From Stereocaulon alpinum (lineage: Eukaryota > Ascomycota > Lecanoromycetes > Lecanorales > Stereocaulaceae), in assembly GCA_018257865.1 (NCBI GenBank), contig JAEUBA010000093.1:59133-123132 (forward strand): 64,000 bases of DNA, in the 5' to 3' direction. The notes under the pieces were generated by a model. That model did not search any database. It was given only the letters and a program-made list of their open reading frames with translations, and was not told the origin of the DNA. The position numbers were made by a program, and so were the translations under genes. Each line of letters begins with the position of its first letter. Position 1 is the first letter of the stretch. Of this stretch, positions 1 to 11,785 are shown one piece after another.

Positions 1-1142
1 GAAACGCTGCCGAGCAGTGGAGATCAGCCTGCCAATCGGTTGAAGCCTTTGCTCAATTGCAAAACGAGTGGGAGTTAGCCCTGCAATCGGCCAAACCGCC
101 ACAGAACTCCTCGCAAATTAGATCAAATCTTTCGCGCATCAAGAGCTGCCCATGGACAATGCGCCATGCCTTCTACGCCGACATGGGAGGCCTATTGCTT
201 GATTGTCCGGACTTCACACCATTCCCAGTCGACGGCCAGCAAACTGTTTATCTCGTCAAGAACAACCACCTGAAGTATCCTGATGTCAAGGAAAAGGCCA
301 TTTGGGACAAAAACAAAGCCGACGGCTTTGCACGCCTCCTCACTCTTGTGCAGATAGCATGGTTTGCTATCCAGGCTTTTGCCCGCTGCGCGCAACATCT
401 CGCCCTCTCGACATTCGAATTATCAACCCTGGCGTTCGTGTTTTGCACATTGAACTCTTTCTTCTTTCTCAGGCACAAGCCGCTAGATGTCGACACTCGG
501 ATTACATTGCGCAGTACAGCCAAGCTCGAGGAAATACTCGTCAAAGCTGGCGACAGAGTCTGCGAACGCTACTCTGAGACTCCATTGGACTTTGTCAGGC
601 CTCCTACGAGCCGATCGAGCCTCCTTGCTCCGTTCTGGTTTGGTGTGGGAGCTGTTTTTTGTTGGCGCATAAAGAAAGGGGCATTACCCATCAAGACATT
701 TGGTAATAGCAAGACTACACCTCCGGGCGGAAGCACGATAGCGGACATTGTCTACATTCAAACTTTCGCTTTAGCATACCTTGGCATCCATCTAGCAGGC
801 TGGAACTTCAGCTTCCCGACTCCAATAGAAAGGATCCTTTGGCGGACTTCAAGTCTAGTACTATTAGGCTCATTGATATGCTACCTCAATGCAGTTGCGT
901 TCGGAACGGTGGCTTCGGGCTGGCTCGCCAAGACATTCTTCAATAACCACGAGGCGACTACCATTTTGCAAGTTGCTAGCCTGTTGCCGAGGTGGGCAGC
1001 TGTGTTGGTTCACTTGCCTGTGTTTATAATCTATGGCCTTGCTAGGACTTATATCATCGTGGAGGGGTTCGTTAGCATGAGAGCTCTGCCGAAAACGGCT
1101 TATGAAAGTGTCAATTGGTCGAACTTTGTACCGCATGTATAG
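1..1142 (+). CDS. Fungal multi-pass membrane protein, 5'-truncated
   Basis: The reading frame is open from base 3 to the TAG at 1140-1142, and no credible start lies inside the window, so this is the C-terminal ~379 residues of a longer protein. A region containing MRHAFYADMGG is followed by several hydrophobic segments (roughly FARLLTLVQIAWFAIQAF, the segment after it ending in FFFLRH, and three more near the C-terminus), giving about five or six membrane spans. The layout, including the KPLDV motif after the second span, resembles a large Pezizomycotina-specific family of uncharacterised membrane proteins; that match is from memory. No function is assigned. It converges on the Smr gene that follows. 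Confidence 0.7.
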   Translation, partial: NAAEQWRSACQSVEAFAQLQNEWELALQSAKPPQNSSQIRSNLSRIKSCPWTMRHAFYADMGGLLLDCPDFTPFPVDGQQTVYLVKNNHLKYPDVKEKAIWDKNKADGFARLLTLVQIAWFAIQAFARCAQHLALSTFELSTLAFVFCTLNSFFFLRHKPLDVDTRITLRSTAKLEEILVKAGDRVCERYSETPLDFVRPPTSRSSLLAPFWFGVGAVFCWRIKKGALPIKTFGNSKTTPPGGSTIADIVYIQTFALAYLGIHLAGWNFSFPTPIERILWRTSSLVLLGSLICYLNAVAFGTVASGWLAKTFFNNHEATTILQVASLLPRWAAVLVHLPVFIIYGLARTYIIVEGFVSMRALPKTAYESVNWSNFVPHV

Positions 1143-1620
1143 ACTTTGGGACGGCTTATGTGTTCTTTAGGGTTAGCTTGGATGGCGTATAAAGGAATGC
1201 TACCCGATGATGGGATAGCGTTGAAGGATCTAGAACGCCTCAGGCGGGGACCTCCTTCTACTAGTGAAACACTATATATATACATATCGCTCGCACCTGC
1301 GCGGCGGGTTGAGACGGCTTAGCCTGGATGATGGCCAGTTTTATGCATTTGAATAGGTCTCGCGCGTGATGGTTGGGATCGTTCGAATCAGTTGGCGTAG
1401 AAGAAGCAGTGTGTATATGTTTTCATATTCACTCTTGTCGAGGAATATGGAAGACTGTGTGAGAGAAGAAGACATTAAGTAGACCCTCTTATGGCAAGCT
1501 TTGGTAATCTATAACTCTACCTATATACAAACATCAATAGCTTCTACTTCTGCAGCCAATATCGTGTATTATATCCAAAACATATCCAACCTACCGAAAA
1601 CAAGGCGTTGTTCATTCCAA
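1143..1620. other. Intergenic, convergent 3' ends
   Basis: This is the spacer between two convergent genes, so it should hold two 3' UTRs and terminators. I see no open frame with protein-like composition, no repeat and no RNA gene. Confidence 0.6.
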
Positions 1621-2934
1621 CTATCTTCTTACCTTACCAACAACCTCTAGGACACCTTGCCCTTCCTCTATCTTCCACCCATCTCTAGATAACATACCCT
1701 TTACAGCAGGACCCAACTTGCCCTTCCCACTTTCCGAGTGACGTCCCACACCGGTTATAATCCTTAAGCCGCCACCCATGACTTTCCCTGCCCTAGCCCA
1801 CTCTAGCCCCTCTCGCATCCACCACTGTTCCACTTTCATTTGGGTGATCCTCTTCGCATCTTCCACATTAACGCCATGCAAGTCTACTTCGCCTGGTTTT
1901 GATTGCCTCATCACAAGCTCATCTGCAGCGACTACTTCGACTTGCCGAAGCATAGCGGAGCTTTCACGATACTCTGAGCTGTAGTAGGCCGCTGCACCGC
2001 CATAGAGAGGATTTGATTTTGCCTTGCGATGGGCGGCTTGAGCTTGGGTGAGGGCGTGTATGCGCGTACTCCTAAGCGCGGCATCCGTGGATCGTGGCAG
2101 TGGAATAGCGTAATTCGAGGAGGAAGGTGTAGATTGGGAATCGGAAGGCGGCGACGGGGCCCGTCGAAGGTACTGGGGTATTATTGGCGCAGCCGGCGCG
2201 GGTGTGGAGCTTGTACGTCGCAGTATCTGCTTCTGCTTTCTCCGTGATTTGCGGCCCCGGGCGTTGATGGAGGGCTCAGTGAAAGCCTCAATGCCCTTTC
2301 TTATATTCGTCTCCCCGCCATTAAGATCTTCGTTCCTGAGCAGCGTTTGGTTGAGAAGCTCATCAACTGCCTTTTCGATATCGTTGTTTGCCTTCCTTAG
2401 TATATAGCTTATGTCGAAGTCTTTGGCGTCATGGAACATTTCTTTCAGTAACAGTGTCTTCTCTGTAGGTTCCAATGCTTGTAACTCTGCCCATTCGCGA
2501 TCTGTACTCAGATCTATACCATTCGTCCCATCTATTGTCGAATTGCCTGCCAAATCCACTGACCCCAGCACCTGGGTGATAGTACTCGGATCTGTTTCTT
2601 CAGTAGCCATAGATGTCTCGTCTCCGTGCCATGATTGCGCACGCTCGGAGGAATCATGTGAGCTTTCGTCATCTTGCCAGCCACTGCTTCCAGAGGGGTC
2701 AAAAGTAGCAACATCATCGGCCAAGGCAATCTCTTTTATGCTGTCGAGCGCAGTTCGTACTTCATAGATTGCTGCATTATTTGAGGCATGCTCATGGTAA
2801 AGAGCGGCAAAGAGCGAGGTATCAATTGGTGGACAATATTCCTTCTGCAGCGAGCCGCGATGGTTAGCGAAGTAAATTCTCCAGGGTTGCAGATGGCTTC
2901 ATACCTCCAAGCGGAGGTATTCCTCGTCATCCAT
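1621..2934 (-). CDS. CUE-like / DUF1771 / Smr domain protein
   Basis: Two exons, 2934-2905 and 2844-1621, separated by a 60-nt GT-AG intron, give 417 residues. The start MDDEEYLRLE is the only ATG that reads across the intron in frame. A ubiquitin-binding CUE-like region lies near residues 130-170 (LLLKEMFHDAKDFDISYIL). A DUF1771-like helical segment (LTQAQAAHRKAKSNPLYGG) precedes the C-terminal Smr domain, which carries DLHGVNVEDA and GLRIITGVGRHS. In other eukaryotes Smr domains are nucleases or RNA-binding modules acting on mRNA or in ribosome quality control, and the DUF1771-Smr pairing with CUE is typical of the Cue2/N4BP2 group. Nuclease activity here is inferred from the family only. 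Confidence 0.88.
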
Positions 2935-3251
2935 TTTTAGATCTTAGGGGAGTACGTTGAAGCTGCGTAGATTTCCTAGTTATCATAGTCTCATGTGGTA
3001 TTAGAGACACGTGCGAAAGCATGTGTTCAAGGAACGATCTTGGACGTCACGATATGCGCCTGTAATATATCGGAGCTAGTGTAGATATTGCGTAAAAATA
3101 CAGGAGTTCCGTACCCAAGGGGTTCATTCATCTCAGTTCTTTGCGACATAGCAGTATGCCCAATTAGACGAATCGGAATACACATAAGCCCAGCAAAGTT
3201 ACAGTAAACATTGCCTTCTCAATTGCAATACTAAAGGGTTGACTCAAAGCT
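2935..3251. promoter_or_regulatory. Divergent promoter interval
   Basis: This 317-bp interval separates the start codons of the Smr gene (minus) and the proline iminopeptidase gene (plus), so it must hold both promoters. No recognisable binding site stands out. Confidence 0.5.
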
Positions 3252-5263
3252 ATGGCTGCCGCAAAGCTACTAGGAAGAAGGACGCACCAGTTACCGGGTC
3301 AAAAGCGCCACTTTCAGCCTTATTGCCTGACATTGTGCTCATGGTGGCTTAGGTAGACTCATTGTCTCGGAGCTATTCTTCGAGGTGCCAAAGGACCATG
3401 CCAACCCTTCACACGGCACTCTGCGCCTCTTTGCTAGAAGCGTCGAACGATTCGAGAAGCCTGTTGATGCGAGTAAGAAGGAGATCAAGCGACCGCCATG
3501 GCGTTAGTGCTTTGCGTGACGAGTGCTATGTAGCTGTGTTGACGGTCTCTCAAATGTTACAGTACTCTATCTGCAAGGTGTCTCGAGTATCCTGTCCTTC
3601 TCAGCTTTTAGATCCTGACCGTCCTGAAAGGCGGACCTGGCATGCCTTGTCAAAGCCCACAAACTTATGCCTGGACCGATGTCGTATTAGACAAGGGTTA
3701 TCAGGTTTGGCTCATGGCCAGACATTGAAGCATCTGCTAAGAAGACCAGATTCTGTTTTTAGACCAGCGCGGTAAGGGGCGACTATGTTCCCAAACCTCT
3801 AGCTTCCAGACCGAAGCTGACTCGCTGTGTCGGCGAAAGGGACTGGTCTAAGCAGTACGGTTACAGCCAGAACGCTCGCCACAGAAGGTGGACCAGCGCA
3901 GCAAGCAGCTTTCCTCAAACATTTCCGCGCTGACAGCATTGGTGAAGATCCTCGCTAATTTGCAGACTTGTGGCAAGCAGACGACTAACCCTACCCCAGT
4001 TAAGGACTGCGAGGCTATCCGCAAGACACTGACCGTAGAATTTCCTGAGGAGAAGAAGCAATGGTCGATCATCGGCCAAAGTTTTGGGGGTTTCTGCTCT
4101 GTGACTTACCTTTCTAGGTTGTGAGTAATGAGTGATGAGAGATACCCATAAGTGAAGTAGCTGATGCATATCTGAAGCCCGGAAGCGCTTCGAGAGGGTA
4201 ATGTTTCACTCAGCTGTACGGTTAGACCTTCTGACTCAGTCAATAGTTTTCACAACAGGAGGTCTTCCGCCTTTGGTCAAGCATCCGGACCAGATCTACA
4301 AGTATCTATTTAGTAAGCTAGTATATATAGATGATTGCATTAGACTAACATCGATAAGGAAAGGTCGCAGAGAGGAACAAAGTCTACTATAAGAAGTATG
4401 CCGAAGATGACCATCGCGTCAAAGACATTATTAGGCATATAGAGAACAAGAACATCAGACTCCCTGGCGGAGGAAGACTGTCCGTCCTACGCCTGCGCCA
4501 GCTGGGTATGTTATTCGGCTTCCATGGTACGATGGATGTTGTGCACGGTAAGCGAATTCGCTGCCATTGCCAGAATTCCTGCTGTTGACGAGGTCTAAGA
4601 AATGATAACCCGCTTTACCAGCGACCTAAGTCAATTCGGATACTTCACGAGACCCACTCTCACAGCGTTCAGCAATCTGCTTCCTTTCGACTCAATGCCA
4701 CTGTACGCTATGCTCCACGAGCCTTGCTACGCGAGGAGGTACGGAGACCGTTTCAACGTCGTTGGATCAAGAACGAGCTGACAACGAGTCCTAGTAGTGC
4801 TCCTAATTGGTCAGCAGACCGTATAATGAAGCAAACCCCCGATTTCAACAATGCCTCACCAGACAGCCCTAATCCTATATACTTCTTTGGCGAAATGGCG
4901 AGTGCTTTAAATCTTCCCAAGAGCATCCAATCGACTAATACCGCCGTCCAGATCTTTAAGGACATGTTCAATGACTACGACGAGCTCACCCATCTGAAAG
5001 AGACAGCCGAGATTCTCGAAACAACCAACGACTGGCCTGAACTTTATGACGAAGCCCAGCTGGCAAGGAACGAAGTCCCTGTCTACTCAGCAACGTATGT
5101 GGAGGACATGTATGTGCATTTTGACTTTGCGCGGGACACGGCTTCGAAGATCAAGAACTGCAAGAACTTCGTTACTAACGTTCTCTACCATGATGCGCTG
5201 GTTCATAAAACGGATGAGTTGATGAAGCAATTGTTTGCGTTGAGAGATGATACTATCGATTAA
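3252..5263 (+). CDS. Proline iminopeptidase (alpha/beta hydrolase), 12 exons
   Basis: Unspliced, this locus looks like a decayed pseudogene, but splicing restores a complete 469-residue protein. Exons: 3252-3297, 3353-3502, 3563-3577, 3631-3704, 3750-3771, 3840-3941, 4000-4120, 4178-4197, 4247-4312, 4359-4547, 4600-4738, 4798-5263. All 11 introns (45-68 nt) are GT-AG, most have a CTRAY branch site, and every codon phase matches. Exons 3, 5 and 8 are only 15, 22 and 20 nt. The product shows family hallmarks in order: ELFFEVPKDHANPS, LYLQGGPGM (oxyanion loop), ILFLDQRGTGLS, the nucleophile elbow GQSFGGFC, and a C-terminal NEVPVYSATYVEDMYV block. Such enzymes release N-terminal proline from peptides (peptidase family S33). 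The end lies 20 bp from the convergent BTB gene. Confidence 0.85.
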
Positions 5264-5283
5264 CGCATTGCCCCGGGACGGGC

Positions 5284-6505
5284 TCAGAAGGACGAACTGA
5301 TGAGACGACCGTCTGTGTGAGCAGAGCGGCTGCCAAGGCTGCTGGAGTTGGAGCACGGATTGTCGATCTTCCAGCTGAGATAAATGAATATGAATACTAT
5401 TGACTTGTGCGCCTTAACCACACATATCCTGAAATATTGATTCGACCTGAAGGGTATCGATGCAAGAACGCCAAACGTGGATTCACCGCATATCTGTTGA
5501 TTGACCAAGCTCCTATGCCAATTTCTCTTCCGATCCAATGTCCTTCTAGCCCGCTGCAGTAATAGCCTTTCTCCTCGCCTGCTTCGGCCTCGTAGAAACG
5601 GTGGTACCAACACTACAAACTCATTAGCCCCCATGATCCAAAAACAAACATGGACCAGGACTGACTCCTCCCCACCCAACCCCTCACACATAGGCGCCCA
5701 CTCATCATGCTCATGATACCTCTCACACCTCGTCCTCGCATTCCGCCACGGTGCCTCCCCCTCCCCCTCCTTCCTCTTCAACCTCCCCACCAACTCCCTC
5801 AAGAACCTCTCATCCCAACTATCCGGATGCGTCTGAACAAGACTATCCGTCTTCTTCCACACAAACAAATCCAAAATCAACTCCCCCAACCTCTCCACCC
5901 CCTCCCCCACCTCCTCCCCAAAAACACTCCGCGTATCATCCGGCGTCGGCACACTATTAGTAGCATCCGCCCTCTTAGCCATCTCATCCACAATCCCATT
6001 CTTCAGCCCCGGAACCTGCAACCAATCCGCCACCTTCCACAGCCTGATCAATCGAAAATAAGCCGGATGTGGTCCATCAAGACTTTCGTGTGTGAGGGTG
6101 CGCGTGTAGAGCCATTGAACAAAGTATTCAAAGTCTTGCGGGTTGTGAGTTGGGAGGGAGAGGGTTGAGGTGTGGGATTCGAGGAAGTTGTAGTGCGGGT
6201 TGAAGGTTGCGGTGAAGAAGGGGGAGATGGAGAGGAGGGCTTCGAGGTGGAGGGGGAAAGGGGTGCTTTGGGGACCTATGGTTAGGGTTATGGGTGTCTT
6301 GAAGAGGTGGCTGGGGGTCGGAAGGTTAGTGAGCTGTTGACTGACTTTGAGGGATGCGAGGGGAAGTGGGAGATGGGTACCGAATCGGAGTCTTTGGCGT
6401 TGGGAAGGTGATGGTCCTGGGTATTGCAATCTCTTCGGATATGGCGACGTGCTTCTTTCTCTTAGGAACATTTACAAGGCTGTTGTTGGTGTCCGGCATG
6501 GCCAT
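5284..6505 (-). CDS. BTB/POZ domain protein
   Basis: The model has two exons, 6505-6381 and 6310-5284, joined by a 70-nt intron with donor GTACCC, branch CTCACTAAC and acceptor CCCAG, giving 383 residues. A second in-frame ATG at 6499 could also serve as start. After the junction the BTB fold begins with HLFKTPITLTIG, then PFPLHLEALLSISPFF and DFEYFVQWLYTR. This is the usual fungal BTB form, in which a ligand surface is followed by a variable C-terminal half. Such proteins often act as Cullin-3 adaptors or oligomerisation modules, but no partner can be named. The last ~90 residues have poor composition, so the true stop may lie further upstream after an unseen intron. Confidence 0.7.
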
Positions 6506-7152
6506 GTTGGTCGGAGGATTGCTGGATAGACGTTCATGGCAGAGCGTTTTGATGGAGTGGCCCATCCTGGAGGGCAAGAGCGATGCACAGCACTTCAAAA
6601 CAAAGGGTCTCAGTACTTCAATACAGCTCAATGATCAAGATCATTGACGATGGAAGGATTTAAGATGAAGAACGTGATGACGTGCAGGCACTGTTCGCAG
6701 TCGCAATGTAAATATCACAATCTACAGATTGACCGCAAGCAGGTAAGAAGGTCTCAGGACCTTAGCGAGCTGTATGGAAACGAATATTATGCTGGCGTGG
6801 ATGTCGAGCTTCTTTTGAAAGTCGCCAAAGCAAGCACTGCCATGGCCGCTTTCGGCAATGTGAACAAGGCCTGCAGACGTCACCCCAGCCAAAATACTGT
6901 GGAATAACAGCGTCGATGTTTGCGACATGAACGCAATCTGCGACAGTGGAACAGATCCAGTTCAGTCTATCAATGTCGATTAGAGGACTGCATTGTATCA
7001 AACGAGATAATAGATGTTTTATGAAAGGTTGAGCGCCTCATGAGTGCAAGCTTTGCAGGCACTCAATAGCTCCACTAAAGCATTCCGTAGGTCGCCCATC
7101 GCAACCACCCAGCTGGAGAAATCATTAAGGGAAAAGAAATCACGCCCCCTCT
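6506..7152. other. Intergenic region
   Basis: This is the promoter side of the BTB gene and the 3' side of the KH gene. An open frame of 87 codons at 6644-6907 (+) has no recognisable similarity, and I do not call it a gene. No repeat or RNA gene is seen. Confidence 0.5.
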
Positions 7153-8862
7153 CTAGATTCGATGCTTCTCACTCTCTGCGCAATGGTCAGCTTCAAGTTA
7201 ACATACTTCGACTTTAGAAATACTCACCAAGTCTAGAGTAAAGCATGTATAGCGCCATGTGGTTGGCCTCCGAAGTTCCCGTGATAGTGACCAAGCGCTC
7301 ATTGCTGTTATCCTGCGGTTCGTTAATCTTGATCACGCTGCCACTAAGCTGTCGGATCTCATTGATCTTTGCACCTCCTTTCCCAATAATAGCTCCCACC
7401 ATATCATTAGGTATGAAGATCTGCTGGGTCAAGGGCTGGCCAGGCACCATCCCTTGAATTGGCTGTGCTGGGGGCCCCGCATGGCTATGCGTAGGCTGGT
7501 GAGCTCCATGCTGTTGAGGTTGATGGGGTCCAGCTCCAGCATAGCCACCTTGCTGAGGAGAACCACCATAATGTACTGGCGCTTGAGGCTGCTGCTGAGG
7601 TGGCTGCCCATGGAGATATGGTACTCCGTAAGGATTTGAAGGTGTGCGCTGAGGTTGGTTGTTGTGTCGTCTGAAGTTTTCGGGATGACCATATTGTCCT
7701 CCAGCCGGCTGAGGTACATATGGCACGACTTGCATCCCACCTGGAACGACACCTGCAGGTCCTCCACTACGAGTAGCATATGCTGAAGCTGCGGGACCGC
7801 CGAATCGCTCTGTAAGCTGCTCTACGAGAGTCTGCCCAACGTAATACGTTGCAATATGTACAGCGTCTGCAACTCCAAGCACGACAAGGGAGCGTTCGGT
7901 TGATAGAGGCAAACAGGAGTCAGATGCGTTGAGGCGAGCACCAGAGGCTTCTTGGATTTCGCGAATTCGCACACCAGACTTTCCAATGATAGATCCTATC
8001 AAGATATGGGGAACAAGTAAGCGGAGAGGATATGTCTTGGACTGTGAAGTGGAAGCTGCTTCAAGAGGCTCGTTGTTCAATGTTCGAATAATCAGACCAA
8101 AAGCCTAGAAACGTTAGCATGAAGTCTAGAGGAATGGGAAACATGCCACACCTTTGCAGTCGCGTCGACTAAACCACTGACGGTCAAGACTCTTTCCACA
8201 GCACCCCGAGAGTAATCGCTAACAGTACACTTTGCACCAGAGTGGCGTCTAATCTGTGAAACATTTTCTCCACCTTTACCAATGACCGTAGCTGCTTCCG
8301 CGCTTGAGATAACTGCACGCATGTGAAGCCAACCAGTCTCGTCTTGATGTCCCTGGTGTTGTGATGGCCCTTGGGAAGTAGCTCGATCGTATTGGCCACC
8401 AGTGGATTGTATAGGCTGAGTCTCTAGTATTGCAGCCGAGGCATTTGCTCCGTTTGGAGCATCTGGCACCACTGTATCGCCTTGAATATCTGTGTGGCCG
8501 TTCTCGAGTGGTTTGGTATCAATCTCGGCCTTGACATCTCCGGTAGCTGTGTCCGGGCTCGATGCGACTTTCTCGGTTGCTAGGACAGGCGCAGCCGGTG
8601 AACTGTCCCCATCTTCATCTTTTGCGGCCTTGTCGAGAGCGGGGCGTTTCGCATCGGGTTGATCTGTAGGTCCGGAGGGAGAAGACTCATCATCAAGAGG
8701 CCTGTGGTCATCTCAGTTTCAGCATCTCTACAATTCAGGTATAAGGCAGTTGTTCGAAGCATAAACTGGGTAAGATGCCTATGATCTGCTCCCGGAATTG
8801 GGGTGAACGCACCTCTTTGTATTCGTCGCAGGCGTTGCAACAGCTGAAGGTGACGCAGACAT
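7153..8862 (-). CDS. Triple-KH RNA-binding protein (HEK2/Rnc1 type)
   Basis: Four exons, 8862-8813, 8701-8152, 8104-7228 and 7175-7153, encode 499 residues; introns are 111, 47 and 52 nt. The last exon holds only seven codons and replaces a read-through end. Each of three KH domains has its GxxG loop: VIGKGGENVSQIR, IIGKSGVRIREI and IIGKGGAKINEIR. KH1 and KH2 are close together. KH3 is at the C-terminus after a Gln/Pro/Gly-rich linker. This order is that of PCBP-like proteins such as yeast Hek2/Pbp2 and fission yeast Rnc1, which bind pyrimidine-rich mRNA and control stability or localisation. The acidic, Ser/Pro-rich N-terminus (about 90 residues) looks disordered. Confidence 0.92.
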
Positions 8863-9634
8863 ATCGGCTAAAAATTAATGCTCGGAAAATTGGTGGGGTA
8901 AGGGACCGTCAGTGGACTTGTAGTCTGAGGAATTTCTTGATTTTTTGTTCCACTATGTACACCAGAGAATTCGAATGAAAACGTGCTGGTGATGGTGGAG
9001 ACGTTTGCTGGAAAGAGCGGTGCACTTTGAGGGGGAGGAATGCGAGGAAGTGGACCGTGATGGGGAGGGTCGGGGTGAGGCTGTGAATAGAATGTGGTGG
9101 AGGGCGTGTTGTGGTGGTAGTGCTGTTGGTTGAAGACCTCAACTGCAAGTGCAGGATAAAGGACAAGAATGTGGTAAGATGATGTTGGAAGGCGAGGTGC
9201 TCGTGAGGGAGAATTTTCGTGATCTTTGAAGGGAGGAACGCTGGGTGTTTGCTAACGGAGACCTCTATGGAGTATCCAGGACATCAAACCTTTTGTGATG
9301 CTTTGGCCACCTAACAGAATCAATACCTTAGAATGGCCTATGAACTGGAGATGATGAATGGAGCTCACAGTCGGCGAATGATGTTGTTGGTGGATAATAT
9401 ACGTAGGATGAGGAGCGAATTAAGGAAGGAACAGCCTTGAAATTGTGAAGATCCGGGCTAATTGATACGCTAAGTTACTACAGGCTAGACAGTTTGCCTC
9501 ATAAAGCTTGGCAGAACGTGTGGGGATTGCTGGGCGCGGGAGTGAAGATAATTGAAGCTGTTGGCAGTAATCTGCAATGCCCTGCAGGCCCACGCGAATG
9601 ATACACATCTATTATCTTTCCCTTCTATCACGGT
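8863..9634. promoter_or_regulatory. Divergent promoter interval
   Basis: This 772-bp region lies between the KH gene (minus) and the coiled-coil gene (plus). About 8985-9150 is G/T-rich on the plus strand, so it reads as a pyrimidine-rich tract on the KH gene's sense strand, a common feature of fungal promoters and 5' leaders. No specific operator is recognised. Confidence 0.45.
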
Positions 9635-10758
9635 ATGGCTGCTCAAGCAAGTTCTCTTGCAAAGTTGAAGGACCATGTCAGTAAAGCGAAAGACGCAGAC
9701 TATGACCCAGGATCAACGAATGGGGAAGAAGACTATGAAGCGCGTATCACCAGCTCCTTACAATCTCTCCAGAACCAAGTGAAGCAGCACCAAGCCGCAC
9801 TCGAGAAGGTAGCAATCCCAAGTTCTGGGTTTCCGTCTACCTGACTTACTAACAGTCTGATGTTCATGTCCAGCTGCGAGCTCCCACACCCACACTCTCG
9901 GTAGACGAACCGGCTCAAGATCCTAGGATCCGTCTTCGCCAGCTTCGTACTATCACGGCAGCCTACAGGTCTCTCACGCCAGCCGAACCACTCTTGCCAT
10001 CACCGAACTCTCCTTTACCAGCGCTGCTCGCCCTTCGCAGCACACTGAACCTTGTGGATCAGACTAAAACTTCAATGATCGAAACAACAGGGGATATTGA
10101 CAAAGCTAGAGTACGACTTCAGCAAGAGGAGATCGACTTGGAAGATGCCAAATCAATCACCCAAGCACTCGAAAAGAGGATCCAGAAATTGCGCCTCGAG
10201 AACGAGGAACACGCGCATAAGTCTAGTGAAGATGTGGCCAAAGCAATGATACATGAACAGCGGGAGAGGAGACGACGCCACATGTCAGAGCTCCGAAAAT
10301 TAGTTGTTGCATTCAACAAATTCGTCGACGAGCAGCTAGCCGTAATGATAGCAGCAGAAGATCTTGGCGGCCCTGTCGTTGGTGACTTGCTTGATATAGA
10401 CGAGGAAGTACTGAAGGCGGGGTTCAACCAACAAGGAAAAGCGAAGAAAATAAAAGCTGCCGGTAATACGGGCCATATGAGAAGGAAACGGCGAAACGAA
10501 GAAGTCTGGGGCTCCGAGGATGAAACTATAGAGGGTGATACTAGAAGCGAGAAAGAGGCAGCTGAAGCAGATTTTCGCAGTCTAACTGAAGATCTTCTCA
10601 ACGCTGCTGCCGGGGATCAAGACTCAGAACCCTATATCAAAGTGCGGAGAGAATCGGCAGCTGTGAGATTCCTGGTCAGAGCGAAGGTCGCCCAATTCCA
10701 TCCAGATGATGCACGAAAACTGCGGCTCGTAGACTTTGGTAAAGAGCTGGACGCATGA
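9635..10758 (+). CDS. Coiled-coil protein, possibly kinetochore CENP-K/Sim4-like
   Basis: Exons 9635-9808 and 9856-10758, split by a 47-nt intron ending TTACTAACAG, give 358 residues. Residues ~115-145 include the Pro-rich block LLPSPNSPLPALLALRSTL. A long charged coiled coil follows (IDKARVRLQQEEIDLEDAK, then LEKRIQKLRLENEEH), then a basic patch MRRKRRNEE. The C-terminus FHPDDARKLRLVDFGKELD looks conserved. The overall shape, with N-terminal helices, coiled coil and short C-terminal motif, fits the inner-kinetochore CENP-K/Sim4 family of filamentous fungi as I remember it, but no diagnostic catalytic or binding residue exists to settle this. Other coiled-coil scaffold families remain possible. 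Confidence 0.6.
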
Positions 10759-10870
10759 AATCATTCGTGCAATCCATGATCTACACTCTACCCTCGGATG
10801 GTATGTTCATTCCAACTACCTTTCACCTCCATTCTATGTACCCTTGCCCGCTATACACACCCAATCGACT

Positions 10871-11785
10871 TCACTTCTCAACGAAAGCAGTATGATGTAC
10901 CTCCATCCCAACAGGCCCCTCCCTTAGGAGATGGATGTTATTCTTGAAGTCGTTCGTCTCTCTAAACTTCATATGCGCCTCCAAGCTCTCCCACCCAAGT
11001 AACGCCAGAAACGCTTTTCCCTTCTTTCCTGATTCCAATTTCTCATGCTCCACATCCTCAATGATCCATCCGTGAGCCGAAGCCTTATAACCCTCTGCCT
11101 TCTCTTTGACAACGTCAAGCAATTTGAGAGCATTCTTCTCGAAGGTCTCATCTTGCGAGGGGAGGACACACGTCAGAACTTCGGTGACAGGAGAGGTGGT
11201 ATGTGAAATGGGGGCAGAGGGTGGGTGCGGGTTGAAGCTGGCGTGGTGCATAGTTATTGAGCCGTCGACTATGCTCATTAGGTGCTTGGCGAAGGGACCG
11301 TAGCTGGGGTCTGCGATGAACTTCTGGTGCGACTCGTAGGAGTCCCAGTCTACGGTGGGGGAGCTGGTCAGCATGGCTCATTGGCCTAAGACCCGAAGCT
11401 CTACGTTCGAAGCTCTGGTGTGACTGGAGCGGGGTCCTCGGGAACGTTCTCACCAATGAGCAGCTGGACCACGCTTGGGTTCTCAAGTTCCCGACCACTA
11501 AATGATCTGCAGTCAGCTTGGTTTCTTTCAAAATGGTTGGTGCTTCGGAAAGTGAGAGCCGGAAGATGTTTTAGGCGGAGAAGACTCCGGCTGCCAATAG
11601 ATCCATAGTGCGCAGGAGATCATAAGGCGAAGGGTAATTGCTTACAAGTAAGCTCGTTGGAAGCCGTCTTGCTGAGAGACAGTGTCGAGTGTCGACTGCC
11701 ATACCTTTCCCGCTGAAGAGGAGGGATCTTCGATGTCTGCTCCCGCGCTGAGGGGAATTGTGGCGATCTCTGTTGCAGGTGCCAT
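10871..11785 (-). CDS. ABM-like dimeric alpha-beta barrel protein
   Basis: Three exons, 11785-11646, 11497-11454 and 11349-10871, encode 220 residues. The 44-nt middle exon gives a continuous FGRELENPSVVQLLIDWDS. The start MAPATEIATIPL is followed by SAGKVWQSTLDTVSQQDGF, and a second barrel half begins at SPVTEVLTCVLPSQDETF. The pattern of two ferredoxin-like halves, each with a strand-helix-strand and a VQLLIDWD or FLALLGWES strand, fits the antibiotic biosynthesis monooxygenase (ABM)/EthD-like fold of fungi. These are often uncharacterised and are not always enzymes. It is convergent with the preceding coiled-coil gene, about 110 bp away. Confidence 0.75.

Noticed and set aside
1380..1405. 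tRNA T-loop-like word gttcgaatc
   Set aside because: The five bases on each side do not pair, and no acceptor or anticodon stem is found around it. A similar word at 39090 fails in the same way.
3252..4800. Proline iminopeptidase pseudogene with frameshifts and stops
   Set aside because: All apparent lesions fall at or inside short GT-AG introns with correct phases and branch sites; splicing gives a complete 469-residue protein.
6644..6907. 87-codon open frame with CxxC words
   Set aside because: The cysteines do not form a known finger, and there is no splice or promoter support.
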